Below are positions 51,530 to 61,751 of a stretch of 64,000 nt of DNA, one piece after another; within the stretch, counting starts at the first letter, position 1; each line of letters opens with the position of its first letter. Made by a program: the position numbers and the translations under genes. The notes beneath the pieces are model-generated. The model searched no databases, had not been told where the DNA came from, and was given only the letters and a program-made list of their open reading frames with translations. Where the stretch lies: contig JANFNE010000013.1 in NCBI GenBank assembly GCA_024867545.1, positions 930,001 through 994,000 on the forward strand, written 5' to 3'. The stretch is from Phytopythium helicoides. Lineage: Eukaryota > Oomycota > Peronosporomycetes > Pythiales > Pythiaceae.

Positions 51530-54500
51530 TCACAGAAACAGCTCGCGGATCTTCTCGCTGCCGCGGGACATGCCGACGGCCCCTTCCGATGGGAATGCCG
51601 CCGACGGATGCCCGTTGACACCGTTCACGACGACCGTGGGCACAACGGGCTCACCGCCACTGCCGCTATGGTCCGGCTCAAGCTCGGGCTGATGGGAGGC
51701 GTCGCCGTCGCTGTACTCGGACAACAGCTCCGAGATGGACTTGCGAATATGACGCGCCTCCGACACGGACAGCCGCTGGCTTTGTCGGTCGCTGCTCATT
51801 GTTGGCGAGCGCGGATCAACCACAAGATGATGATGTGCTCCATGGTGAGCGCCGCGAGGATACGCACCAGTGGACCCTCGGTAGTCCCCGTCGTCCGAGT
51901 AGAACGAGCTCGAAGTGTCCGAGAATGCAGTACCGTTGTGACCCCGGTAGCGATCAGAGCTCATGCGTAGGTCGTTGCCAGAAAGTCGAGGCTCCGAGTT
52001 GACACTTGTCGGCACGGGGCCAAACGAGTGATGATGTGAATGCCGGTGATGCGATGAGCCAGACGACACGGGCGACGGAGTTTCCGGAGCGGGAGCACCA
52101 GCGTTACTACCCCAGCCACGCATGAACGAGTCTGTTGACGAGTCGTCAGAAAATTGACGCACATGCTGTGGCCCTCCGAGACTGCGCATACCCATGGCAA
52201 TGGCGGCGTCCCTGTCAGCAGGTACATCGGAGAGTCGCAAGCCGTGCTCGTTGATTGTGTCAACACCAGCTTCGTTGCCCTGCAGGCGACTAGATGTGTC
52301 GTTGCTAGTTGACACGGTAGTCGCGCCGCTAGACCCACCGTTCGCGTTTGGTTCCCAGTGCTGTAGATCTGTGAACGAGCTTCTGCTGCCGACGCTACGG
52401 CGATCCATCAAAGCCATGGATCGGCGAAGAATCGCCTCCGTTTCGTCCTCCTTGCGCATCAGGTGCGGAAGCTCAGACAGATCCATCTCGCTGAAAGTGT
52501 CCGACTCGGCAACTTCATGCATCGAGTTGGGACGAGCATACATCCCGGATGCGAACGACCCGCGTGGCAGGTCGCTGTTAGCAACACTACCGAACGTTGA
52601 GCGATCTGGATCCATCACCATGCCAGCCAGGCTACTTGAGCTCGCGCTGCGGGAGTCGGCGTTAAGCCCGCCGCTATCTTCACCATTCCCCGTGTTAAGC
52701 ACCGCCCGCGTTGACGTCGCGTCAGTTGCTCTCGACGATGCAAAGTGGTTATCACCAGATGACGAAGTGGTCCCAGTGCGCTGTCGGTGGAGCCGTCCAT
52801 TCGCCGTCGTCACCGTGCTCACAGAGTCGCGCTGCAGGAATCGTGGCGACGGTTGTCCAATAAAGCTGTCATTGTGGTGGTACGAGTTGCTGATGCTCGC
52901 GTTGTCATCCTCTGCAATATTGTGGTGGAGTTGCTCGTGGGCCTCAACCGTGCTGATGATGGTGTCGTTGTTCCGGCGGTCAGCGCGCAGATCCTCGGGT
53001 GTTGGCTCCACTGGCGCTGGGTGCGAGTGGTGTCGGTGAGTGTGGTTAGGCTCACGTTCGCCCTGCTTCTCCTCAACGCGCTCGCCGTTTCCATGATGAC
53101 GTTCCGTCATACCATTTCCTGGTCCGAACGACTTGATTTGAAGTTCCTGAAACGTACGCGAGGAGATGTCTGCCAGATCGCGATATTCGTGGGAACCCGA
53201 AGCCGCTGCATCAGCACTCTTGGCAGCACGTCGACGACGACGAAGTTCGACTTCTTCGTCGTCTTCGTCGCTGCTTGACGAGTCAATTGATGAACGACCG
53301 AGTACCATCGCCGCTGAAGTAGGCGGAACTCCGTTTGTACTTTCACGTCGCGCCGGGCTGGCACCGCGATACCGTGGCTCATTTTGATGAAAGTGCTCGT
53401 CATAGGATGGTGGAGGCTGGTGGTGCGACGTCATGTACCGTTGGTCGCTCACGCTTCGTCGTAGTGGGTGCTGCTCTGGCAGCTGAGCAGCTCCACCAGA
53501 CCCGCCCATGTTTTGCTGGAGATGCATGTAGAACGAACGACTGTCGTCTCCAATATCGTCGACGGACGATCCGCGGCGACGGCCACGCTCCCGTGGGATG
53601 TTGTTGCTTCGGTACCGATCACGTTGGTCGTAGTAACGTTCACGATTGCGATCATCTTCGTAACGCTCCCGGCTGCGTTCGTCTTCGTAGCGCTCACGGC
53701 TGCGCTCATTATCGTAGCGCTCACGGCTGCGCTCATTATCGTAGCGCTCACGGCTGTGTTCACGGCTATGGTCGCGTCGCTCGCGTCGGTCATGACGCCG
53801 ATGAGCATGACGTTCGCGCTGCTGGCTTCGCTCAATTTCTTGCGCGTATACTGCCATCATCTTTCGAAGTGCAGCGCGTTTCGTTTCTTCAGTAACACGC
53901 AATCGCGGTCCCATCTCCTGTTCATATAGACGCATTGCCTCCATCGCCATGTACTGCGCCAGCTCATCATCCGCACCAGCAGTAGCGGTGCTCAGAGTCT
54001 CATCACTGTCACCACGACCACGAGAGTGCCCGCGGTAGCCAGAATCGCTGCCCTCTTCGTACCGATCGTACCTGTCGTATCTGCTTGGACGGGTCCCGCG
54101 GTGCTGTCGTCGCCGGCGATCATACTCGCGGCTACCTGCTGAGTCGAAGCTGTCGCCACTTCCCCCGTTTCGGCGAGAGCGGGTTCTGCTTGGAGCCTCA
54201 CTGTAATGCCGGAAAGAATCACCAACATGGTTTTCAAGCTGGGCAAGTCGCGCATTCCGAGAGTTGAAGTACTCGTGCGTCCGCCGCTGCATAGCCCCAT
54301 CATCTCCACGGCGGTCGCCGTGCTCGTTGTCTAGGCTCCGTGTACTACGGCTATCGTGCTCATGTTCAGCATCCTCACTCTTCTCGCCGCTGCTGCGCTG
54401 TGTCTGGTCAATAAATCGCCGTAGACTTGCCGGATCGTGGCTCGAGATGAGGCGGTCCCGCGCAGGAGCGTCATAGAAGTACTGCTCGTCTCCGCTGCCG

Positions 54501-56554
54501 GCGCGACTCCCGCGGTATCCCCACCCTTCATCCGACTGGAAGGATTCCAGGCGCTCCTGCCGCTGAGGGTGTGAGTAGTACTCGCCAGGTGACTTGGGGT
54601 GGGAGCCTGGTGCCCCACTCGGTCGATTACCACTCTCAAACGAGCCGTCAGACCGTCGATTAGCAGCAGCAGCCATCGCCATTGAGTTGGACGCCGAAGG
54701 GGAGTCCACAGATGACAGCAGCGAGTTGGTGAGTGCCGAAGAGCGCTCAGCTTGTGGTCTTCGTCCTCCACTCTCATCTGTAGGAGCCCCATTGTGTGTC
54801 GGCGGCTGTCGATGAATATGGCCTGTTTCGACACCATAGCTTCCCCAGTCGCCGCTCATGCGGATTGAGTCCAGTGAATCCTTATGTCCGAGCTCGAACG
54901 ATTGGTTATAAGGATTCCGTAGACCACTCGCTGCAGTGGATGCATCGCTAGCCGGTGTTGTACCGACATCGTCATTCGAAGCACGGTGCCCACGCTTCTC
55001 ATTATGAGTATGCGCTCCATGGACATTTGGCGGACCCATCGAGTCTCGGATAGACCTTGACGAGCCGCGAGTTCCTCTCCCCGACTTGAGCTGCTCCTCG
55101 AACTCGTCCGCCATGCGTTTCGCATCAAGCATATCGGCAAGTCCGGCTGCATCCTCGTTAGCAGCGTAATACTCGTTTTCCTCGATCGAGAATTGGTGAG
55201 GGTTGGAGCCGATATTGTGCGGGTGAACTCCGCCGTCCAATGGTGTATCAGTCGTGGCTGACGAGCCAGGTGACTCGTCATAGACCGGCCGGATGGTCTC
55301 GGGTATACGCTTGCCGACAGGTCCTCGTGACTCAGTGAAGTCCCCCACATCCTTGGTTTCAGCGCTATCCTCAGCCGTTGTTGCCGTATCGTTGATCATT
55401 CCTCCAAACACGACGCTCTCCGAGCACTGCACGCAGATGCGCACCTTTTTGAGGTTGTTAGCTGCGCTGCCTGCACCTGCTCCGTTTCCGCTCGCGCTGG
55501 CCACGATCCCATTCCCACTGCCACTGCCGCTGGCAGTGATGAAGGTGCCCCCAGTCATAGCACTCCCGTCAATGAGAAAGTGGTGGCCGCAACTGGTGCA
55601 AATGACACGGCCGCACTTGCGGCAGCGCCACTTGCGATGAAAGATCCCGAACTTCGTCTCGCATAGCTGGCAGCGTGCGATACCGTTCTTGGCGGGAAGC
55701 TCGAGCTCTCCGAGCAGTCGTGGGCCGCGCGCAAGTCGACGCATCTGGAAGTAGGCATTGACTTGAGCAATGTTCTTGATACGGCGCTTCATGACGAGCA
55801 GCTTGGCCCACATTGGTGCGCGGCCCTTGATGTCCAAGTGCAGCGTATGGACAGCATCCACGTACGGCGTGGGGCCTGCGTTGGACTCGATGAAGATGAA
55901 GCCTGAGCGGTAGAAAGAGCCTCGAATGAGCCCGTGCGACTTGCGCAGCGGTGGGCAGAATGGCAGGCGGATGGAGTGGATGCTGCGCACCCATCCCCTC
56001 TTCCTGGACGCCGTGTCGATGAACTCGTCGTGGCTTTCTAGGTAGCAGAAGTCTCTGTTCCTGGCGAGCTTGGTGGGGGACTCGACCGCGGTCCACTTGA
56101 CCGCGACAAAGTGCTTCGGGTTCTCCGGCGTGGGCGTGGCGAGCGTGAGCAGCGTCTTGTGGTCCAGCAGGTCCTTGCCGACCGTCTGCGAGAAGCCCTG
56201 GAGCTTCTCGGGCGTGTCGAGCTTGAAAAAGTCGGCGATCTCGTCCAGCGACGCGTGGATGCGGCACGAGCCGCGCAGGTAGGTGAGCGCTCCGCCGGCC
56301 GACGCGACGGGCGTGGACCCTGCCGTGGAGGACGCGTCAACGCCCTGGAAGACCTCGACGCCGTCGTCCGAGGCGAGGTGCACCCACTGCATGGGGCCGC
56401 CCGAGCGCCGCGAGTAGTAAACCACCTCCTTGCACGCGTGCTTGGCCAGCCCCAGCAGGTACTTGGCCTCCTTGGCGTTGAGCTGCGGCACCGAGAAGAA
56501 GTCGTCGGGCAGCGGCAGCTTGCCGTCGCCCGCGGAGGCGTCGACGTCCGCCAT
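51530..56554 (-). CDS. START-domain plus FYVE-type zinc-finger protein 2 (1674 aa)
   Basis: The start at 56554 (MADVDASAGDGK) has good context; an in-frame ATG at 56620 adds 22 residues. Residues about 15-310 form a START-like domain (NRDFCYLESHDEFID, LRKSHGLIRGSFYRSGFIFI). A FYVE-type finger follows: CQLCETKF, KWRCRKCGRVICTSC, then a Gly/Ser-rich insert of about 55 residues before the last pair ICVQC. The rest, over 1250 residues, is predicted disordered, rich in Ser, Arg, Asp and His, with a repeated ERSRERY segment. By family it should bind PI3P membranes. It sits inside the loop of a large inverted repeat. Confidence 0.85.
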   Translation of the reverse strand: MADVDASAGDGKLPLPDDFFSVPQLNAKEAKYLLGLAKHACKEVVYYSRRSGGPMQWVHLASDDGVEVFQGVDASSTAGSTPVASAGGALTYLRGSCRIHASLDEIADFFKLDTPEKLQGFSQTVGKDLLDHKTLLTLATPTPENPKHFVAVKWTAVESPTKLARNRDFCYLESHDEFIDTASRKRGWVRSIHSIRLPFCPPLRKSHGLIRGSFYRSGFIFIESNAGPTPYVDAVHTLHLDIKGRAPMWAKLLVMKRRIKNIAQVNAYFQMRRLARGPRLLGELELPAKNGIARCQLCETKFGIFHRKWRCRKCGRVICTSCGHHFLIDGSAMTGGTFITASGSGSGNGIVASASGNGAGAGSAANNLKKVRICVQCSESVVFGGMINDTATTAEDSAETKDVGDFTESRGPVGKRIPETIRPVYDESPGSSATTDTPLDGGVHPHNIGSNPHQFSIEENEYYAANEDAAGLADMLDAKRMADEFEEQLKSGRGTRGSSRSIRDSMGPPNVHGAHTHNEKRGHRASNDDVGTTPASDASTAASGLRNPYNQSFELGHKDSLDSIRMSGDWGSYGVETGHIHRQPPTHNGAPTDESGGRRPQAERSSALTNSLLSSVDSPSASNSMAMAAAANRRSDGSFESGNRPSGAPGSHPKSPGEYYSHPQRQERLESFQSDEGWGYRGSRAGSGDEQYFYDAPARDRLISSHDPASLRRFIDQTQRSSGEKSEDAEHEHDSRSTRSLDNEHGDRRGDDGAMQRRTHEYFNSRNARLAQLENHVGDSFRHYSEAPSRTRSRRNGGSGDSFDSAGSREYDRRRRQHRGTRPSRYDRYDRYEEGSDSGYRGHSRGRGDSDETLSTATAGADDELAQYMAMEAMRLYEQEMGPRLRVTEETKRAALRKMMAVYAQEIERSQQRERHAHRRHDRRERRDHSREHSRERYDNERSRERYDNERSRERYEDERSRERYEDDRNRERYYDQRDRYRSNNIPRERGRRRGSSVDDIGDDSRSFYMHLQQNMGGSGGAAQLPEQHPLRRSVSDQRYMTSHHQPPPSYDEHFHQNEPRYRGASPARRESTNGVPPTSAAMVLGRSSIDSSSSDEDDEEVELRRRRRAAKSADAAASGSHEYRDLADISSRTFQELQIKSFGPGNGMTERHHGNGERVEEKQGEREPNHTHRHHSHPAPVEPTPEDLRADRRNNDTIISTVEAHEQLHHNIAEDDNASISNSYHHNDSFIGQPSPRFLQRDSVSTVTTANGRLHRQRTGTTSSSGDNHFASSRATDATSTRAVLNTGNGEDSGGLNADSRSASSSSLAGMVMDPDRSTFGSVANSDLPRGSFASGMYARPNSMHEVAESDTFSEMDLSELPHLMRKEDETEAILRRSMALMDRRSVGSRSSFTDLQHWEPNANGGSSGATTVSTSNDTSSRLQGNEAGVDTINEHGLRLSDVPADRDAAIAMGMRSLGGPQHVRQFSDDSSTDSFMRGWGSNAGAPAPETPSPVSSGSSHHRHSHHHSFGPVPTSVNSEPRLSGNDLRMSSDRYRGHNGTAFSDTSSSFYSDDGDYRGSTGAYPRGAHHGAHHHLVVDPRSPTMSSDRQSQRLSVSEARHIRKSISELLSEYSDGDASHQPELEPDHSGSGGEPVVPTVVVNGVNGHPSAAFPSEGAVGMSRGSEKIRELFL
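53625..53765 (-). repeat. Imperfect 27-nt tandem repeat encoding RERY(D/E)(N/D)ERS
   Basis: At least four units lie in the coding region of START-FYVE gene 2, giving alternating Arg/Glu residues that would form a charged single helix. Two neighbouring units are identical at the DNA level, so recent slippage is likely. Confidence 0.75.
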
Positions 56555-56999
56555 GGCCCCAGGCGGCGCCGCGGAGCTGGGCGAGGCGCGGAGCTGGGGA
56601 GACTGCGTCGGACCGACCACCAGCGAGAGAGACGCCGCAGGTCAAGAAGACAGTGCGGCGGGAGCCTGCCACGGTTGGCATACCTGCCACATTTGATTCC
56701 GTGAAAGGGAAGATGTAGACAAATCGAACCTTTTTGTAGCATATTTCTCTCACAATATATGTGATCCCCTAGAGGCTCTGCTGCGATGCGGCGACGGCCC
56801 TTTCTACGAGACTCTGATACGTCAAGGAGTGTCATATATGCTGTTTGAAAGGATATTGATTGCTCATTTTGAGGGGCAAGAACTGGCATGACGCGCAGCC
56901 GTCCTCATTGAAGCGGGTGGTGGATCACCTCACTTCGCGCACGCGGAGGAGATCACAGGTCAAGGATGGAAAAGGAGCAGCGCGCCAGAGACCTAAACA
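56555..56999. promoter_or_regulatory. Upstream region of START-FYVE gene 2
   Basis: About 445 bp without a supported gene between the start codon and the inverted-repeat arm. It must contain the promoter of START-FYVE gene 2. No motif was assigned. Confidence 0.4.
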
Positions 57000-57914
57000 T
57001 TGCTGTGCATGATGAATGAACCTTTTTGGAGTCAATAACAATTCGATTCACGTTGATTGCCGATTCAGCACGACACTAGACATCCAACGACACTATACCT
57101 TGTGCTTTCTACTTTCACCGCATCTCGTCACCAACCGCACACCGATCAGTAGTAGCCGTAGCCACCACGACCGTAGTAGTCGCCTCCATAGCCGCCACCG
57201 TAGCCGCCACCGTAGCCGCCGCCGTAGCCACCGCCATAGCCGCCGCCGTAGCCATGCCCTCCGTAGCCGTAGTCGTCCGAGCTGTCCGAGCTGTCGTCGT
57301 AGCCGTACTTCTTGCCGTGGTGGCGGTGGTGGTGATGCCGATGGTGGCAGCCGTGGTGACGGCGGTGCTTCTTTCCGTAGTCGTCACTGCTGCCGTAGTC
57401 GTCGCTGCTGCCGTAGTCGTCGCTACTGTCGTCGCCGTAGCTGTAGCCGTAGCCGTATCCCTTCCCGTAGCCATAGCCCTGACCGTAGTATCCTTCGAGC
57501 TTGGACGCCGTTGCCGAAGCCGAGGCCGATGCTGGCGTCGACACGGACGAAGTCTCCTGCTTGACCGTCGCGTCCTGAACGGAGACCGACTCGGGTTTCT
57601 TGGCGTCGGCAGCCGACGTGGTTGCCGAGGTCGAGGCGGCGACGGCTACAACGAGGAGTGCGAGACACTTGGTGATCTGCATGGTGTCTTGCTGGTTCTC
57701 TTGGTCACTTGGTCACTTGGCGACTGGGTTGGGTGGTGGGACCTTGAATGGGAGCTGGCGAGTTGCGGAATGAGCGAGCTGGGGGAGGTCGAGGTTGAGC
57801 TCTATGCTGTGGTCCTCACGGGGGAGAGATCTGGTCGTGGTCGTGTGAGAGATTGATGATTGACCACTAGACCTCCCTCACATCTCTCCAATTATTCTGC
57901 ATCAGAGACCATCA
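57000..57914 (-). repeat. Right arm of the inverted repeat
   Basis: Reverse-complement copy of 50208-51163, including a complete Gly-Tyr/His-rich gene and about 230 bp upstream of it. Similarity ends sharply at TTGCTGTGCATG on one side and GATGGTCTCTGATG on the other. No terminal repeats or target-site duplication of a transposon were evident at the ends. Confidence 0.9.
57146..57682 (-). CDS. Secreted Gly-Tyr/His-rich protein 3 (178 aa)
   Basis: Near-identical to the protein at 50439-51017 in signal peptide, Ser/Thr region, His block and C-terminus. It differs mainly by lacking one SSDDYG unit and two or more GYGGG units. The expression signals are also duplicated, so both genes probably work and evolve together. 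Metal binding or wall structure is inferred from composition only. Confidence 0.8.
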   Translation of the reverse strand: MQITKCLALLVVAVAASTSATTSAADAKKPESVSVQDATVKQETSSVSTPASASASATASKLEGYYGQGYGYGKGYGYGYSYGDDSSDDYGSSDDYGSSDDYGKKHRRHHGCHHRHHHHRHHGKKYGYDDSSDSSDDYGYGGHGYGGGYGGGYGGGYGGGYGGGYGGDYYGRGGYGYY

Positions 57915-58277
57915 AGCAGCAATCTCTCTTCACACGTCCATCCATCAACTTGTCTACCATTGTGCCTGATTGATCTGTGCTATGCTGAAACTCTTGTCTG
58001 CAACGGCTCCCATGACAACCACGACAACAAACACAAAATATACAAAAACTGAGCGACGATCTCGATGATGATCACGTTTGTTCCATTCTCTCCAACGATA
58101 TATACACGGCTACTTTGAAGTAGTTGTGTTGCCGACCTGCTCAGCGGCCTGTCTCTCTGTCTCTCTGTCCTGACATGCGTGTGTCTAATCCCAATGCCTT
58201 GCCATGCAGTCGTTCCACGACACGACCAGTGGATGAACTGCGTGCACGCGCATGCCACACACCTCCCTCCCTCCACC
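57915..58277. other. Gap right of the inverted repeat
   Basis: No gene, repeat or RNA was seen. It contains the 3' end of the uronate fusion gene. Confidence 0.4.
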
Positions 58278-61200
58278 TTACTTGCTCATGAACTCCTCGT
58301 AGCTCTGACCAAACAGACGCTCCACATCACGACGCACATCGCTCTTGGAGATCTTCCAGCCAGTCTGGAACATCTTGTCGTACATGTCCACCAGCACCTC
58401 GCCGATGATCTCGCGCGAGTGGCGCCACTTGTAAATGAGCTGGTCCAGCACGCGCGCGTCCGAGTGCTGGCTCGTGAATGCCGTGCCCAGAATCTCGATG
58501 CGCATGCGCGTCAGCTCCTCGATGATCGACGGGTTGTTGCAGTACCACCAGCAACCGTACAGGTGCAGATTGCGGAACTTGTTGGCCGTCACTGTCACCT
58601 CGTGCTGGTTCACGCGCGACAGGAACGTCGCCAGGAACTTCACCTTCGGGAACCGGTTGCACAGCTTGATCAGAATGTCCACGTTGCTCGGCTTCACGCC
58701 GTCGCCTGCCACACCCAGACGCGCGTTGATAGGACGCACGCTATCGAACTTGAGCGCGATCGGCAGCTTCTTCGCCTCCGCCAACGGCAAAAGCACCTTC
58801 AGCAACAGATCCGCGCCACTAGGAAGCTCGCCCGCAGCCGTCTCCGCTGCATCGTCCGACGGGTACTCAAATTGGATCGGCACACTCGACATGAAGTACT
58901 CCGGAGCCATAATGTCGATCCACTTCTCCAGCAGATCACGCACGCCGTCCAGCGTATGCGGCAGACTGAACACGTCCAGCGTCGGAGCAATCGACTTCCA
59001 GTCGCCCAACAGCACCTGGTCCACGCGCAGCGCAGAACGGAAGTACTTGCGCGACCACGCAGGCGGAGCCACGTTGTTCGCGGGATCACCCAGCCAGTGA
59101 CGAGCCTCCTCCGGCTCGAACGGGATGTTCGTCATCACCGCGTACTTGAGACCCGCCAGACGGAACACCGTGTCCACGTACTCCTCCGGGTCCTGCTGCT
59201 TGAACCACTCCTGGATCGCGCGCAGGTCGCGCTTTTCCACCAGGCTCGTCAAACCCAGCGCCTTCAGCGTCGTTAGCACACCGCGGCAAGCCTCTGACAT
59301 TGGAGAGCGGTCCACGAACAGGTGTTGCCAGATCAGACCCGCCTGCGCCTCCTTCGAGTACGTGTTGAACTCCTCCACCTCCATCGGAGCCGTCTGAAGG
59401 TACTCCGCCACCAGGTAGTGGTACGTCAACAGCTCGTTCACTCCCCACAGCATCAACTTGCCGTGACTAGGAGGGAACAGGTGCGTGTGCACGTCGATGA
59501 TCTGAACGCTCGCCACCGCCTCGCGCACGTACGTCGCCACCTCCTGTGGAGATGACAGGTACTCGCTCGTCTCGTGGTTGCGCAGGATGTCGCTGAGCGT
59601 CTCGAGTGCCGTCTGCTTTCCCGAGATCAGGCGTTGGTACAGTGCTGCAACGTCAGCGGCGAACGACGCGTACACCTCGTTGGTGAGGTCGAATCCCTGG
59701 ACCCTGCTGAGCACGGTGGCGACGGCGACACCGACGCCGCTGGAGACTTCAGAGGAGGACTCGGCGTTGGTGGGCTTGGTGAAGGTGTTGCTGGAGCTCT
59801 TGCTTGCCGCGAACACGTTCTTGCTGGCATGAAATAGTGATTGAGCGACCTTACCATTGTTGTCCTCAGTAAACGTGTACTTTCCAGTCGACAGGTTCGC
59901 CGTCAGTCCAGTGTCGTATGCCCAGGTGACACTTTGATCAGTTTGATGTGGAGTGCGGTCGACAATCGAGTCCATCGCTCCCTCATAAATGTTCTGTGCG
60001 GTTCTACTTCTAGGATCTTCTTGCACTGGTGTGAGATAACGAAGCATAATTGCAGTCGCAAATGCCATGAACAAACTGGGACGATACTCGGCGTCATTAG
60101 AAACGTTGGCAGCTACCGAGTCAAACAAGCGGACACGATAACGCAAGAATGGATTTTGCGCGACCCAGAAATTGTCCAGCCCGAAGTAAGGATGCTTCAT
60201 GCGTGCTATCCACTCGGCATAAAACAATGAAGCTTCCTTTGCATCGACTCCACGCGCAACCAAAGATGGAAGAATGTCGTTCTTGAAAAGCAAGTCCAAG
60301 TATCGGGATATGTCGGGGAACCGTCGGAACTGATTTGCTGTTCGCTGTCGCGAAACCGCAAGAAGGTAAATCATTGCCGAATTGACGGCATTCCCGAGAC
60401 AGAATTTGGTTAGGTAGTCCTTCGTAATCTCTCCCGGTACTGTTCGAACGTGCACGCCTGGTAGTGCCTGAAATGCAGTTGCATCCAACACACCTCCAAG
60501 ATCCTCAATAACAATTGCTTTCTTGGGCCAGGGCTCTGTTAGCGGGACGAGGATATCTTCTTTGCGGTGAGACGTCAGGCGATCAACCATGCTGTTGTGG
60601 AAATGTACATTCGACTGCAGAAACATCCGGAAATCCCCTCCATCCGATGCTGTAGCCCACGTTGACTTGAGCATGAAACTGCATTCAAAACATCACGAGA
60701 TGTGTTTGTTCATCACAGTCAAGCTTCGACTGGCACACTGAAAACCATACCTCTTGATGAGATCACCGTTCGAAGAGCAGTTATCCGTGTTGATGATCGA
60801 GAGGTTGTTGCCTGATCAAAGCGATACGTGCCATAAGACACCGAGTTTGGGTTGCTTCTCCCGAACGGCAACCAATGCACCTGGGATGGCCAAGAAGGCC
60901 GCGTGCAAAAAGTCTGCCAGATCTTTCATCACCTGAGCATTCTCCACCAGCCCCGCTTCGGTCACCCCACTCCAATGTACTTGAGCGCCGGCATCTTCGC
61001 TGGCAGCTCCAAGAACGCTCGCCGTCCCTCTTCCGTCCCAATCGTTCCCACCGCTGTAGCCAATCACCAGCGCATCCCATGGAGGGTATGAGTGCTGCGG
61101 AATCGCCCTCGTGACATGAACAGCAATGGTCCCACCCTCAAGCTGGAATCTCTCGGTCTCGACGTTGCCATCAGCCGAGATCGTATCGACCTCGTACTCT

Positions 61201-61441
61201 CCGCCATCTGCAGCGCACGCTCGCGCAAAGCTCTCACCTCGCGTCTGCGCAACGACAACACCGTTGCCCAGCGAGAGCAGCGCCGGGACGAGCACCGCGC
61301 GCTGCCGCCAGCCATTGCGGTCGTCAGGACTCGTTTCGACCGTGGCGACCGCTGCAGCCACGCGCGCACCATGAATCGGCCGCTGCCCACGCACACAGCG
61401 CTGGCGTTGGGCGAGAAGCGCGCGCCCCGCGGCTGGAACAT
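58278..61441 (-). CDS. Hexuronate reductase-uronate isomerase fusion, copy 1, with a one-base frameshift
   Basis: Exons are 61370-61441, 61136-61301, 60881-61053, 60751-60811 and 58278-60678, matching copy 2 one for one. Exon 3 is 173 nt against 174 in copy 2: a base is missing near 60965 (GGAGTGGGG-TGACC against GGTGTGGGTGTGACC), which breaks the frame. The N-terminal part is a polyol/tagaturonate (UxaB-like) reductase with INTDN and FHNSMVDR. Its catalytic pattern K-x4-N-x2-H has Asn in place of His (KFCLGNAVN). The C-terminal half, from VQIIDVHTHLFPPSHG, is a UxaC-like uronate isomerase. Such enzymes convert galacturonate or glucuronate to the keto form and reduce it. This copy may make only the isomerase, or be a pseudogene or a base error. 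Confidence 0.65.
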
Positions 61442-61751
61442 GGCGACGGATCTTCTCTTCCTGCCGCCGGTGACGCCCCCTTGATGTGTTGTTGCCATTG
61501 GGCAGTCATCGACGCTGTGTTACGCAGCGAGGTTGCACTTTTGGGGTCGGTTGCGCATTGAGAGGGGAAACCTTTGCGTTTATGCTTGACGTTGAGAGGG
61601 TGGCGGTTGCTACTTAGGAGGGAAACGCAGTGCTTGACGTCGCCCCTCCCGACGTCAGCCGAAGATCTCGCGTCGACCATGGCATTCGGCAATTCGCGGC
61701 GGCCAGCGCACGTCTCCAGCTCCTTCGACCGACTTTTCTGCCCGCTCCAGC
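61442..61751. promoter_or_regulatory. Divergent promoter of the two uronate fusion genes
   Basis: The two paralogues are head-to-head with 310 bp between start codons. No repeated or palindromic operator was identified by eye. Confidence 0.45.
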
